DNA of 57,165 nt from Spirochaetaceae bacterium. Its GTDB lineage: Bacteria; Spirochaetota; Spirochaetia; DSM-27196; PWMO01. Below the pieces are notes generated by a model. It did no database searches and had not been told where the DNA came from. It saw nothing but the letters and a program-made list of their open reading frames with translations. The stretch lies in NCBI GenBank assembly GCA_007693485.1, contig REDM01000211.1, forward strand, positions 1-57,165. Direction: 5' to 3'. Within the stretch, counting starts at the first letter, position 1. Each line of letters starts with the position of its first letter. Positions 18,424 to 28,471 of this stretch are shown piece by piece. The translations under genes and the position numbers were made by a program.

Positions 18424-19619
18424 CGAAGATCCCCACTCACCCCGATCACCGTGGCTTCAACCGGATCACCGTCGGCCAGAGCGCTCAGCGCCGATACGGC
18501 TACCTGCTCGCCAACGCTCAACCCTCGGGTTACTTCAGTTCGGTTCCCCAGTCGCCGGCCGATTTCGATGACGCGCCGTGCGGCGGTACCGTTCTCTACC
18601 ACAAAGACAAAGGTCTCTCCCTGCCGCCGGATCAGCGCCGCGGCGGGAATCAGCAGAACCTCCCGATCGATGGCGGGAACGATCCGTACCGATGCCGACA
18701 TCCCCGAGCGGACGACGTCGCCGCACCGGTTTGCCCATTCCACAATGACGGGAAAGCTCCCGGTGGACAGATCGCTTCCCGCTGCAACCGATCGAACCCG
18801 GCCGGGCTGCGCCTCATCGCCGCAGACATCCACGAAGATCTCAGCCGAGGCCCCCGCAGCGACAAACGCGATCTCGCGCTCGCCGACCGCTATCTCCATC
18901 TGAAGGGACCGGGTGTCGACGATGCGCGCGATCGCCACCCCGGTAGGCACAAAGTTACCTTCGGTCACACGGGGGTCCATCGCGGCCACGCGTCCCGCGA
19001 TGGGGGCGCGAAGCGACCGCTCCTCCCACGCGTTCCGGGCGCGCTGGTACGCCGCCTGCGCCCCACTCGCGGTCGCCTGGGCCCGCGCAAGCTCGACAGC
19101 CGACGCGGCTCCCGCCTCCTGTCGCCGTCGAGCCGCTTCGAGCTCGACCGCAGCGGACTCGGCCTGGGCTCTCGCCTGCTCCATCGCCAGTCGCTCGGAC
19201 CGGTCATCGAAGGCCGCAAGCAGATCACCCGCCTGTACCACACCACCAAGATCAAACGCCACCCGCTGCACCACGCCCTGTGTCTGCGTTACAACCGTTG
19301 CTTCTCGGGCACCGGCGATTCGTCCGGAACCTTCGATCCGGGTCACGAGCGAGCCGCGTCCGATTTCCACCGCCTCAATTGCCCTCGGCGGTCGATCTCC
19401 CCGGTCACCGGCGAGCCAGTCGCCGGTTGCCGCGGTGTCGGCATCGCGGCCACCCGGACGCCCCCTCCCGGGAGGCCCTCCGCATCCCGCGAGGGTCAGA
19501 GCCACAAGAAGAAGCACAACTGCAACGGAACCAATGCTCCAGTCACGACGGCAGGTGGTGGTGGTTGATCTGGCCCCGTGTCCCCGACTCTGAAACGCCC
19601 GGAGTAATCTTTTGTTCAT
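18420..19619 (-). CDS. RND efflux periplasmic adaptor (membrane fusion lipoprotein)
   Basis: Lipobox LAGC; LRAPIAGRVAAMDPRVTEGNFV adaptor motif; 4-nt overlap with the RND gene. Confidence 0.92.
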   Translation of the reverse strand: MNKRLLRAFQSRGHGARSTTTTCRRDWSIGSVAVVLLLVALTLAGCGGPPGRGRPGGRDADTAATGDWLAGDRGDRPPRAIEAVEIGRGSLVTRIEGSGRIAGAREATVVTQTQGVVQRVAFDLGGVVQAGDLLAAFDDRSERLAMEQARAQAESAAVELEAARRRQEAGAASAVELARAQATASGAQAAYQRARNAWEERSLRAPIAGRVAAMDPRVTEGNFVPTGVAIARIVDTRSLQMEIAVGEREIAFVAAGASAEIFVDVCGDEAQPGRVRSVAAGSDLSTGSFPVIVEWANRCGDVVRSGMSASVRIVPAIDREVLLIPAAALIRRQGETFVFVVENGTAARRVIEIGRRLGNRTEVTRGLSVGEQVAVSALSALADGDPVEATVIGVSGDLR

Positions 19620-19662
19620 AGCTTAGAAACTACTGCTCTCGTGCTTCGAGGGCAACCGGAAA

Positions 19663-21039
19663 CTATCGGCGAATCTCGATCTCGTATCGGCCCGGAGGTG
19701 TTCCCGAGAACGCGCCTGCGAGCACCGAGTAGGTGCCCCCGGCGGACCGGAACTCGACCCGCGAGTCGGTGCTCATCCCGAAGTCGTCGTTCTCGGCAAC
19801 GGGCATTCCGGCACCATCGAGCACCACCAGGTAGGTGTCAAACTCTTCGGACCGCAGGTCAACGCGGTAATCGGCCCCGGCGTCGGTTGAGAAGGTGTGC
19901 ACCTGAAATACTCGCGACCCGTGACGAAAACCCTGCTCGCGCAACTGGCCGCTGAATCGTTGCACCACCGGGCGCGCGGCGCGTGACACGTATCGAATGG
20001 TGTAGGTGCCGCTCGGTTGCGAGCCGAAGGAGGCGGCGTAGACCGTCCAGACGCCCGATTCACCGGCGGTAAACACCAGCTGGGCATCGAGGCCGCCGCC
20101 GCTGTCGTCGTCTTCGTACCGACGTCCGCTTGGCGATTCGGCAATGAGGTAGGCGTCAAACTCGGAGGAACGCATGAGAATGTCGACTTCCTGTCCGGCG
20201 GTAACCGCGATGGTGTAGCGCTGCGCACGCCGTCCGTCGAACCGCTCGTCAACCGGCGTCATGAGACCGGTCACCACCTCGTCCTCGGCGAGCCGCCGGC
20301 CGGGGGTGTGGGTTGTCTCCACACTGACGGGGCTCACCAGCACGGAAAACCGGCCCGAACCGTAGCCACCCCAGGAGCCGGCCTGGATCAGAAGCGTTCC
20401 CGCGTCAGGGAAAAAGTGCATGAGCTCGGAGTCGGTGGTGCTTTCGTGACCATCGCTGAAGGCGTCATCGTTCTCGGCAACCTGGCCCGCATCATCGATC
20501 ACCGTGAGAAAGGTATCGAAGTCGCGCGACGAGAGCTGAATCCGGACCATCTCGCCGGCCCGGCCGGTGTATCGATAGAGCACCTGCCGTGCTCCGGCGG
20601 GACCGGAGGGCTGCAAGACTCCGGCTTCCGGTCGGTCGAGCGTCAGCGGAATTGCCGGAGCGCTCGCCTCAATACGAAGCGAGTACCCACCCTGCTCGCC
20701 GGGGGTGGCCGCCGCAACGCCCACGCGAATCGTTCCCGACCCGGGCACCGACAGCGACAGCATGGCGCTTCCCATCTCGGCTCGCGCATACTCCCTCGAT
20801 CGACCGGGAACCTCTACCAGAAGCTCGATGGGAAAATCCACCGAAACCGCGTGGACCTGAATCAGCGTATCACCGGGAGAGGCGATGGTGTGCCACTGCA
20901 CCGGGGTTCCATCGGGCAGTCGCTCGGAGGATGCGGTGATTCTGCCGTCTTGACGCAACAGCACCTCCTGCGAGGAAATGGGTGCCGCAGCGAGCAGCAG
21001 AGCCACCAGAACAGATGCAAGAACGAGTCGACGTTTCAT
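19663..21039 (-). CDS. Exported protein with repeated PPC-like domains
   Basis: Signal peptide from ATG 21039 with GGAG SD; three units with xFDtYLxV...ENDD/EDDD. Confidence 0.78.
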   Translation of the reverse strand: MKRRLVLASVLVALLLAAAPISSQEVLLRQDGRITASSERLPDGTPVQWHTIASPGDTLIQVHAVSVDFPIELLVEVPGRSREYARAEMGSAMLSLSVPGSGTIRVGVAAATPGEQGGYSLRIEASAPAIPLTLDRPEAGVLQPSGPAGARQVLYRYTGRAGEMVRIQLSSRDFDTFLTVIDDAGQVAENDDAFSDGHESTTDSELMHFFPDAGTLLIQAGSWGGYGSGRFSVLVSPVSVETTHTPGRRLAEDEVVTGLMTPVDERFDGRRAQRYTIAVTAGQEVDILMRSSEFDAYLIAESPSGRRYEDDDSGGGLDAQLVFTAGESGVWTVYAASFGSQPSGTYTIRYVSRAARPVVQRFSGQLREQGFRHGSRVFQVHTFSTDAGADYRVDLRSEEFDTYLVVLDGAGMPVAENDDFGMSTDSRVEFRSAGGTYSVLAGAFSGTPPGRYEIEIRR

Positions 21040-21113
21040 GGAATTTCTCCTATTGCTACCGATTATACCACGCACGGTGGCCAAGACGGCCGCTTCATCG
21101 GTATATTTGCGCG

Positions 21114-22043
21114 ATGAACTCCAGCTCTGCGCTCTCCGTGTCCCATCTGTTCAAGTCGTACGGGTCACTCCGTGCCGTCAACGATCTCTCGTTTTCGGTT
21201 GCGCCGTCGACCTGCTTTGGCGTGCTCGGACCCAACGGCGCGGGCAAAACCACCATGATGAAAACCCTCTACGGAAAGGCCGAACCGGACGCGCACCCCG
21301 ACACCCGCATGGAGGTGTTTGGCTTCGACCCGCGGAGGGACCAGCTTCGCATCAAGACGCTCTGCGGAATTGTGCCGCAGGAGGACAACCTCGACGTGGA
21401 GCTCAACGTCGAGCAGAACCTGCGGATCTTCGCCGATTTTTACGCCATGCCGCGGAAAGCAGCGGGCGATCGAATCGGCTACCTGCTGGATTTCATGGAG
21501 CTCGGTGAGAAGCGGACGGCACGGGTCCGCGAGCTCTCCGGTGGAATGAAGCGCCGACTCATCATCGCCCGGGCGCTGTTGAACGATCCGGCCCTTTTGA
21601 TCCTGGATGAGCCCACCACCGGCCTCGATCCGCAGGTGCGCCAGCTCATCTGGGACAAGCTACGAAGCCTCAAACGCGAGGGGGTCACCATTCTGCTGAC
21701 CACCCACTATATGGAAGAGGCGTTTCAGATCGCCGACACCATTCTGATCATGGACAAGGGAAACCGGATCATGGAGGGGAATCCGCAGCGACTGCTGGAA
21801 GAGCACCTCGAGCGAAACGTGCTGGAACTGATGAACGTGTCCCGCGCCGAGCGACTTGCCCAGCTGCTCGACGGCGTCCACACCGAGGCATCGGCCGAGC
21901 GCGTTCTCTACTTCAGCAGCGACCTCGCCGTCCTGCAGGAGGCGGCCGCCCGCCTGGAACCGGGCGACGGCGTTCTGCGCCAGACCAACCTGGAGGACCT
22001 CTTCCTCCGCGCCACCGGGAGGCGGCTCAATGAGCTCCAATAG
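21114..22043 (+). CDS. ABC-2 type transporter ATP-binding protein (NodI-like)
   Basis: GPNGAGKTT, LSGGMKRRL, LILDEPTTGLDPQ. Confidence 0.93.
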   Translation: MNSSSALSVSHLFKSYGSLRAVNDLSFSVAPSTCFGVLGPNGAGKTTMMKTLYGKAEPDAHPDTRMEVFGFDPRRDQLRIKTLCGIVPQEDNLDVELNVEQNLRIFADFYAMPRKAAGDRIGYLLDFMELGEKRTARVRELSGGMKRRLIIARALLNDPALLILDEPTTGLDPQVRQLIWDKLRSLKREGVTILLTTHYMEEAFQIADTILIMDKGNRIMEGNPQRLLEEHLERNVLELMNVSRAERLAQLLDGVHTEASAERVLYFSSDLAVLQEAAARLEPGDGVLRQTNLEDLFLRATGRRLNELQ

Positions 22044-22896
22044 TCCGTATCAGACTGATGGCTGCGTTGACGGCCTGGGCAACCCGCTTGCAAAGCTCAG
22101 CGGAGCCGCCGCCCACTGCATCGTGGGCCACCCTCCGCGGCGTGCACGGCGACTCTACGCGATCTGGCTGCGCCACGTGCGGGTCTACAGCAAGAACCTG
22201 ATCAGCAACGCCCTGCCCCCCTTTCTGGAGCCCATCATTTTTCTGGTGGGGATAGGACTGGGGCTGGGGCGCTACGTGGGCATGATGGATGGGGTTCCGT
22301 ACATCCAGTTTCTGGCCACCGGGCTGCTGGTCACCGCGGCGATGTTCACCGCCGCCTTCGAGTGCAGTTTCGGTACCTATATCCGGCTCGAGTTTGACAA
22401 GGTGTACGACGGGATGCTTGCGGCGCCCATGTCGGTGCACGACCTGCTGATTGGAGAGCTGCTCTGGGCGGGAACCAAGGGCTTCTTCTTCACCGTCTCG
22501 GTGATGATTGTCTCCACCGTGGCGGGGATCCTTCCGCTGGGGTCCATCATGGTCGCCCCGCTGCTGGGATTCCTCACCGGGACCATGTTTGGCGCCCTGG
22601 GCTTCCTGGTGACCTCCATCGTGGACAACATCAACCAGTTTAATTTTCTGTTTTCCGGGCTGATCTCACCGATGTTCTTCTTTGCCGGCGTGGTGTTTCC
22701 ACTGGAGACCCTGCCCCCGGTCACGCGGCCGATCACCGAGATCCTGCCCCTCACCCATCCGGTGCGCCTCCTGCGAGGCATCACCACCGGGAGCCTCGGG
22801 TGGATCCATCTGTTTGATGCGATCTATCTGGTTCTGTTCAGCGTGCTGATCGGGGCGTGGGGCATCCACCGCCTGAAGCGCAAGCTCGTGGACTAA
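22030..22896 (+). CDS. ABC-2 type permease (NodJ-like)
   Basis: Hydrophobic; overlaps the ATPase end; ISPMFFFAGVVFPLETLP. Confidence 0.9.
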   Translation: MSSNSPYQTDGCVDGLGNPLAKLSGAAAHCIVGHPPRRARRLYAIWLRHVRVYSKNLISNALPPFLEPIIFLVGIGLGLGRYVGMMDGVPYIQFLATGLLVTAAMFTAAFECSFGTYIRLEFDKVYDGMLAAPMSVHDLLIGELLWAGTKGFFFTVSVMIVSTVAGILPLGSIMVAPLLGFLTGTMFGALGFLVTSIVDNINQFNFLFSGLISPMFFFAGVVFPLETLPPVTRPITEILPLTHPVRLLRGITTGSLGWIHLFDAIYLVLFSVLIGAWGIHRLKRKLVD

Positions 22897-24950
22897 CGCC
22901 CCGGCTTCTTCGGCGGCGTCTTTTTTGGCGGCGCCTTCTTCGCTGATGTCTTCTTTGGCGGCGCCTTCTTCGCGGCCGAGGGCTTCCCACTCGACGGTTT
23001 CTTCGACGCCGGTTTCTTCCCCGCCGCAGCGTTCTTCGCCGACTGGCTCGACTCAAAGATAGCACTCTTGAGATCCTTGGTGGAGAGCCGTACGCCCGCG
23101 GCCTTCACGCCTTTGACCAGGTAGTCTGAGACGGGGAAGCGCTCTTCGAGCACCTTGTACTTGGAGAGCGGCTTGTACTTGAGCACCGCGTCGACGTCTT
23201 CCTTGGTGGTTACCTTGAGCACCTCGGTTTCGTCGGGAACGATGCGATAGCCCCGATCGAGAATGTAGCCTTCGATGCGGCAGCGCTTCAGGTAGACGTC
23301 TCCCTTCTTGTTCTTGTACATCACCGTGAAGATCCGCTCGGCGAGGGTCTCCTTGTCGGCGTGTCCGCAGGCGAGCATGCCCTTGTCCACAAAGAGCTTC
23401 TCCGGCACGTTGATCACCGAGTAGGCACCGGTGCGGCGGATCACCAGGATGCGGTCGAACTCCGAGACGTCAAAGAGCGCCTTGCCTGACGCCACGTTGG
23501 TACCCAGGTAGCCGGTGTCGCCGTCGTAGCGCAGGGTGAGGTTGCGCTGCGCCGCCTCGCGCACGTCCACCTTCTGGAATGAGGTAATCTCGGTGCGGCG
23601 CGGGTGGTTGGTCTGTTGTGCCTCAATCACGTGCTCCAGAAAGCCGACTGCGTACGCCTCGATGTTTGCCAGGTGAGCCTTGATCTCGGCGAGGCGCTCG
23701 CGGATCTCTTTCATCTCCTGCTTGGCCTTGTTGATATCGTAGAGCGAGATGCGCCGGATGGGAATCTTGAGCAGTCGCTCGATGTCCTCGTCGGTGATCT
23801 TGCGCTTGATCTGCGCGAGGAAGGGATCAAACCCGCGGCGTACCGCCTCGAAGACCGCGTCGTGGGTGGTCATCTCCTCGATCCGCTGGTAGATGCGCTC
23901 CTCGACAAAGATCTGCTCGAGGGTGCGCGCGTGCAGGCGATCGAGGAGCTTACCGCGTTCGAGCTCGAGCTCGGCGATCAACACCTTGATAAGCCGGCGC
24001 GCGTGATACTGGATTACCTCGGTGACGCTCATGATCACCGGGGTGTTGTCCTTGATGACCAGGAGGTTCACGGAGATGGAGTTTTCGCAATCGGTAAAGG
24101 CGAAGAGCGCGTCGATCGTGTCCGCCGTGGTGATGCCGCGGGCAAGCTTGACCTCGATCTCCACGTTGTCGGTGGTGAAGTCGCTGATGCCGGCGATCTT
24201 GATCTTGTTCTTGCGGGCGGCAGCCTCGATCGAGGTGATGAGGCTCTCTGTGGTGGAGCCAAAGGGCAGCTCGCGAATCACGATGCGCTTGGGGTCGGAG
24301 GTATCGAGCTTTGCGCGAACCAGCACCTTGCCCAGACCATCCTGATAGTCCGAGACATCCACCAGGCCGCCGGTGAGAAAGTCGGGCAGCAGCTGGAAGG
24401 GCTTGCCCTCGATGGCGCAGACCATCGCCTGCATCACCTCGATGAAGTTGTGCGGAAGCACCTTGGTGGACATACCCACCGCGATGCCCTCGGCGCCCTG
24501 GATGACCACCAGCGGCACCTTGGCGGGAAAGACCACCGGCTCGCGGTTTCGCCCGTCGTAGGAGTCGTCGTACTCGGTGATCTCCGGCTTGTAGAGCAGC
24601 TGCTTGGCGAGCTCGTTGACTCGGCACTCGATGTAGCGGCTCGCCGACGCTTCGTCTCCGGTGAAGATGTTGCCGAAGTTCCCCTGCGTGTCGATGAAAA
24701 GGTCCTTGTTGGCCAGGACCACCAGAGCGGAGTAGATGGAGGCGTCACCGTGCGGATGATAGCGCATGCAGTGGCCGACCACGTTGGCCACCTTGTGAAA
24801 CTTGCCGTCATCCATCTCGAAGAGGCTGTGCAGGATGCGCCGCTGCACCGGCTTCAGCCCGTCGTCGATGTGGGGGATGGCGCGGTCCTTGATCACGTAC
24901 GAGGCGTACTCGAGGAAGTTCTTGTTGAACAGCGCGTTCACATAGGCCAT
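22893..24950 (-). CDS. parC: DNA topoisomerase IV subunit A with Lys/Pro/Ala-rich C-terminal tail
   Basis: IKDRAIPHIDDGLKPVQRRIL; catalytic Tyr region GDEASASRYIE; tail KKAPPKKTSAKKAPPKKTPPKKPGR. Confidence 0.92.
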   Translation of the reverse strand: MAYVNALFNKNFLEYASYVIKDRAIPHIDDGLKPVQRRILHSLFEMDDGKFHKVANVVGHCMRYHPHGDASIYSALVVLANKDLFIDTQGNFGNIFTGDEASASRYIECRVNELAKQLLYKPEITEYDDSYDGRNREPVVFPAKVPLVVIQGAEGIAVGMSTKVLPHNFIEVMQAMVCAIEGKPFQLLPDFLTGGLVDVSDYQDGLGKVLVRAKLDTSDPKRIVIRELPFGSTTESLITSIEAAARKNKIKIAGISDFTTDNVEIEVKLARGITTADTIDALFAFTDCENSISVNLLVIKDNTPVIMSVTEVIQYHARRLIKVLIAELELERGKLLDRLHARTLEQIFVEERIYQRIEEMTTHDAVFEAVRRGFDPFLAQIKRKITDEDIERLLKIPIRRISLYDINKAKQEMKEIRERLAEIKAHLANIEAYAVGFLEHVIEAQQTNHPRRTEITSFQKVDVREAAQRNLTLRYDGDTGYLGTNVASGKALFDVSEFDRILVIRRTGAYSVINVPEKLFVDKGMLACGHADKETLAERIFTVMYKNKKGDVYLKRCRIEGYILDRGYRIVPDETEVLKVTTKEDVDAVLKYKPLSKYKVLEERFPVSDYLVKGVKAAGVRLSTKDLKSAIFESSQSAKNAAAGKKPASKKPSSGKPSAAKKAPPKKTSAKKAPPKKTPPKKPGR

Positions 24951-24992
24951 GGTCTGCTCCTGCGGTCGCCCTGAGCCGGGTCGCTCACCATA

Positions 24993-26783
24993 TCAGATCA
25001 GGTTTTCCATGATAAAATCGCGCCGCTCCGGCGTGTTTTTCCCCATGTAGAACCCGAGGGTCTCCTGGATACCCTTGATGGACTTGACGTTGACCGGCAC
25101 CAGGCGGATGTCCGGCCCGATGAACTGGCCAAACTCCTTGGGCGAGATCTCGCCGAGCCCCTTGAATCGGGTCACCTCGGGCTGCGAGATCCGTGCCACC
25201 GCTTCATCCTTCTCTGCGCCGTTGTAACAGTAGACGGTCTCTTTCTTGTTGCGCACGCGAAAGAGCGGGGTCTCCAGAATATAGACGCGGCCGGCGACCA
25301 CCAACTCTTCGAAGAAGTTCAGAAAAAAGGTGAGCAGGAGGTTTCGGATGTGGAACCCGTCGTGGTCGGCGTCGGTAGCGATAACGATGCGCTCGTAGCG
25401 CAGCCCCTCGATGTCGGTCTCGATGCCGAGTGCCATCATCATGTTGAAGAGCTCTTCGTTGCGGTAGATGTCGGCGCGCTTGCGGGCGTACATGTTCTGC
25501 GGCTTCCCGCGCAGGGAGAAGATCGCCTGGGTGTACACATCGCGCGAGCTGACCATGGATCCCGATGCCGACTGCCCCTCGGTGATGAAGATGGTGGAGA
25601 CGTCCCCGCCCTTGTCGCCGATATGGTACTTGCAGTCCTTGAGGTTGGGGATCTTCAGCGCAATCTTCTTCGCCGCCTCGCGCGCCTCTTTGCGTACCGC
25701 GTTGAGCTCGGTGCGCAACCGCTCGTTCTGGACGATCTTCTCTTCGAGCTTGCGCGCCGCCTGCGTGTTCTTGTGCAGGAAGTCCACAACGCCCGCACGC
25801 ACCTCGTTTACAATCCAGCCGCGCACCTCGGTGTTCCCAAGCTTGTTCTTGGTCTGACTCTCAAAGATGGGATTCTGCAGCCGCACCGCAATTGCCCCGG
25901 CCATGCCCTCGCGCACGTCGATGCCGGAGTAATTGCGCTTGAAGTACTCGTTGACGCCCTTCAGCAGCCCCTCACGGAAGGCGCTCTGATGGGTCCCGCC
26001 GTCGGAGGTGTACTGACCGTTGACAAAACTGAAGTAGGTCTCGCCGTAGTTGGCGGTGCTGGTGAACGCAAACTCCAGCGTCTTGGACTTGTAGTAGCCG
26101 ATTTCGTAGACCGTCTCGTCGCCCACCTCGGCGTAGAGCAGGTCGTAGAGGCCGCGCTTTGACTCGAACTTGCGCTTGCCGAGGTAGAGCGAGAGTCCAC
26201 TGTTGAGGTAGGCGTAGTTCCACAACCGCTGTTCGAGAAACTCGACGTTGAACTGGTAGTCACCGAAGATCTCGCGGTCGGGCACGAACTCCACGTAGGT
26301 ACCGTTCTTTTCCTTGGCGGCCGCGCCCTCTTTCTTGCTCTTGAGCTTCCCGCGGACGAACACCGCCTCGAAGTACTTCCCTTCGCGAAACGACACCACC
26401 CGGAAGTGGGACGAGAGGGCGTTCACCGCCTTGGTGCCCACGCCGTTCAGCCCCACCGAGAACTGGAAGACCTCGTCGTTGTACTTGGCGCCCGTATTGA
26501 TGGTGGAGACGCAGTCGATCACCTTCCCCAGTGGGATGCCACGACCGTAGTCGCGCACGCGTACCTGGTCTTCGCCCACATCCACCAGGATGCGGTCGCC
26601 GTGGCCCATGATGAACTCGTCGATGCTGTTATCGATCACCTCTTTGATCAGGATGTAGATCCCGTCGTCGAGGTTGGAACCGTCTCCCAGCCGTCCGATG
26701 TACATACCGGTGCGAAGCCGGATGTGTTCGAGCGAGCTGAGCGTTTTGATCTTGCTTTCGTCGTAGACCGCGGCCTTCGGCAC
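24993..26783 (-). CDS. parE: DNA topoisomerase IV subunit B
   Basis: LRTGMYIG, EVIDNSIDE, VGLNGVGTKAVNALS, EGQSASG, TDADHDGFHI. Confidence 0.93.
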   Translation of the reverse strand: MPKAAVYDESKIKTLSSLEHIRLRTGMYIGRLGDGSNLDDGIYILIKEVIDNSIDEFIMGHGDRILVDVGEDQVRVRDYGRGIPLGKVIDCVSTINTGAKYNDEVFQFSVGLNGVGTKAVNALSSHFRVVSFREGKYFEAVFVRGKLKSKKEGAAAKEKNGTYVEFVPDREIFGDYQFNVEFLEQRLWNYAYLNSGLSLYLGKRKFESKRGLYDLLYAEVGDETVYEIGYYKSKTLEFAFTSTANYGETYFSFVNGQYTSDGGTHQSAFREGLLKGVNEYFKRNYSGIDVREGMAGAIAVRLQNPIFESQTKNKLGNTEVRGWIVNEVRAGVVDFLHKNTQAARKLEEKIVQNERLRTELNAVRKEAREAAKKIALKIPNLKDCKYHIGDKGGDVSTIFITEGQSASGSMVSSRDVYTQAIFSLRGKPQNMYARKRADIYRNEELFNMMMALGIETDIEGLRYERIVIATDADHDGFHIRNLLLTFFLNFFEELVVAGRVYILETPLFRVRNKKETVYCYNGAEKDEAVARISQPEVTRFKGLGEISPKEFGQFIGPDIRLVPVNVKSIKGIQETLGFYMGKNTPERRDFIMENLI

Positions 26784-26787
26784 TGCC

Positions 26788-27423
26788 CTACCCCTCGCCA
26801 GGCGCTTCCCCTGAGTTGTGCTCTCCTGTCATGGGAACGAATCGGACCGACAGCAGTCGCTCGGTGGTGACGTCCCCCTCCCCAGTTCTCTCGGCCAGCA
26901 TAAGCGATTGCACCGCTTCGGGCAAGCCCACCGGAATCACCATGCGGCCGCCGGGCGCGAGCTGATCGAGCAACGACTGCGGAATCGAGGGAGCCGCGGC
27001 GGTTACGATGATGCGGTCAAAGGGCGCCTCTTCGGGCCATCCCGCCCATCCGTTGCCCTGCCGCACGCGCACCTTCGTGTACCCCAGTTCCGCAAGAAGG
27101 GCACGGGCTGCTTCGGCCAGCTGAGGGATGATCTCAACGCTGTATACCGCATGAACCAGTTTGGCGAGGATCGCGGCCTGATAGCCGCTGCCCGTCCCAA
27201 TCTCGAGCACCCGGTGGTGGGGCTGCAGCTGGAGGATCTGGCTCATGTAGGCCACGATGTAGGGCTGGGAGATGGTCTGCCCGCAGCCGATCGGCAGGGG
27301 CCGGTTTTCGCCCGCACGGTTCTTCATACGGGTCGGTATGAAGCGGTCCCGAGGTACCGCATCGAGTGCAGCACAGACCGCAGGGTCGTTGATGTCGTCA
27401 AACACGAAGCGCACGTTTTTCAC
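26788..27423 (-). CDS. pcm: Protein-L-isoaspartate O-methyltransferase
   Basis: LEIGTGSGYQAAILA and IIVTAAAPSIPQSLLDQLAPGGRMVIPVG. Confidence 0.92.
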   Translation of the reverse strand: MKNVRFVFDDINDPAVCAALDAVPRDRFIPTRMKNRAGENRPLPIGCGQTISQPYIVAYMSQILQLQPHHRVLEIGTGSGYQAAILAKLVHAVYSVEIIPQLAEAARALLAELGYTKVRVRQGNGWAGWPEEAPFDRIIVTAAAPSIPQSLLDQLAPGGRMVIPVGLPEAVQSLMLAERTGEGDVTTERLLSVRFVPMTGEHNSGEAPGEG

Positions 27424-27458
27424 TGTTCCAATCCACGCAGTTCCTTTATACTACCGCA

Positions 27459-28397
27459 ATGATGCAGCGCGTGAAAACGGGAATCATTGTTCTGGCAGTG
27501 ATCGGCCTGCTGGCCGGGTGTGCCGGGCGTCAGGTTCGCGAACTGCGCGAACAGAACCAGCAACTCGCCGTGGAAAACGCCGCCCTCGCCGAACGGCTCG
27601 AGGCGGTCACGGGCGAGTCAATCCGCCTCTCGGCGGCGATCGACTCGGTACTCCGCGCCACCGGAGACTCCGTCAACCTGCAGGAACTCGAGCGCGAACA
27701 CCTCAGTCTGGTGGAAGAAAACCGAGCGCTGCGGGATCTGCTGGAGGAGGCGGTTGCCTCAGCGCAGGCCGAGCAGCGGGAGCTTCCCGAACCGGTAGCT
27801 CAGGCGGCCGCGGAGCTCGGGCTGTTTCGCGCCGAAGTCAGCCGGCAGCCGCTTCCCCGGGATACCGGCGGCGCCTTCGTTGCGGTGCCCGGCGTGGACG
27901 CTGCCGCCCTCACACCCCCGGATCGCAGATCTCCCCTGGCCAACAGCGGTATCGTCATGGAAGAGGTCAACGGCGTGCGCCGCTACTACGACGCCGTGGT
28001 GAACCGAACCACCCCGCAGGCGCTCTTTCTCGTAGCCGAGCTCACGAGAACCGGAACTCCCCGCCTCTTTCTGGTTGTGAATGAGCGCTACTCGCGCTCC
28101 GAGCCGCCGCTGGCGTTCCGCCGGGTAATTGTTGGCGGCGAAGCCGGTCTGGTTGCACTTCCGGTATCGGCCGGGTCCGTCACGCGCAGACAGGATGATC
28201 GGTACCGCTTTGAACGGGTGGAGTTTCCCTATGGTTCGGCGGTGGAGGCGGCAGTCCGCCTTGCGATCGAGTCAGAGTTTGCGGAAATCGAATTGGGTGG
28301 AATTGGCTCGGTATCGAGGCGACCTATCAGCGATTCAGAGCGAACCGCACTGACCAACGTACTGTACGCGTTTGAGACACTGGCAACTACCCGATAG
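27459..28397 (+). CDS. Putative lipoprotein with coiled-coil-like N terminus
   Basis: Lipobox LLAGC; heptad-like LREQNQQLAVENAALAERLE. Confidence 0.7.
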   Translation: MMQRVKTGIIVLAVIGLLAGCAGRQVRELREQNQQLAVENAALAERLEAVTGESIRLSAAIDSVLRATGDSVNLQELEREHLSLVEENRALRDLLEEAVASAQAEQRELPEPVAQAAAELGLFRAEVSRQPLPRDTGGAFVAVPGVDAAALTPPDRRSPLANSGIVMEEVNGVRRYYDAVVNRTTPQALFLVAELTRTGTPRLFLVVNERYSRSEPPLAFRRVIVGGEAGLVALPVSAGSVTRRQDDRYRFERVEFPYGSAVEAAVRLAIESEFAEIELGGIGSVSRRPISDSERTALTNVLYAFETLATTR

Positions 28398-28444
28398 GCG
28401 GTGACCACCCGATACACGGAAACCCGGTCCGCGAAGGGCGCGTA

Positions 28445-28468
28445 CCGGCCGGCCTGAACCGGCCGGCC
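28445..28468. terminator. Perfect GC-rich inverted repeat between convergent genes
   Basis: ccggccgg-cctgaa-ccggccgg between 28397 (+) and 28472 (-) stops; no poly-T tract. Confidence 0.5.
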
Positions 28469-28471
28469 GCA

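Noticed and set aside
22905-22985. Short direct repeats (ggcggcgccttcttcgc) considered as CRISPR or microsatellite
   Set aside because: They encode the KKAPPKK units of the ParC tail; no regular spacers.
23604-24974. Plus-strand ORF (456 aa) opposite parC
   Set aside because: Shadow of parC codon bias.
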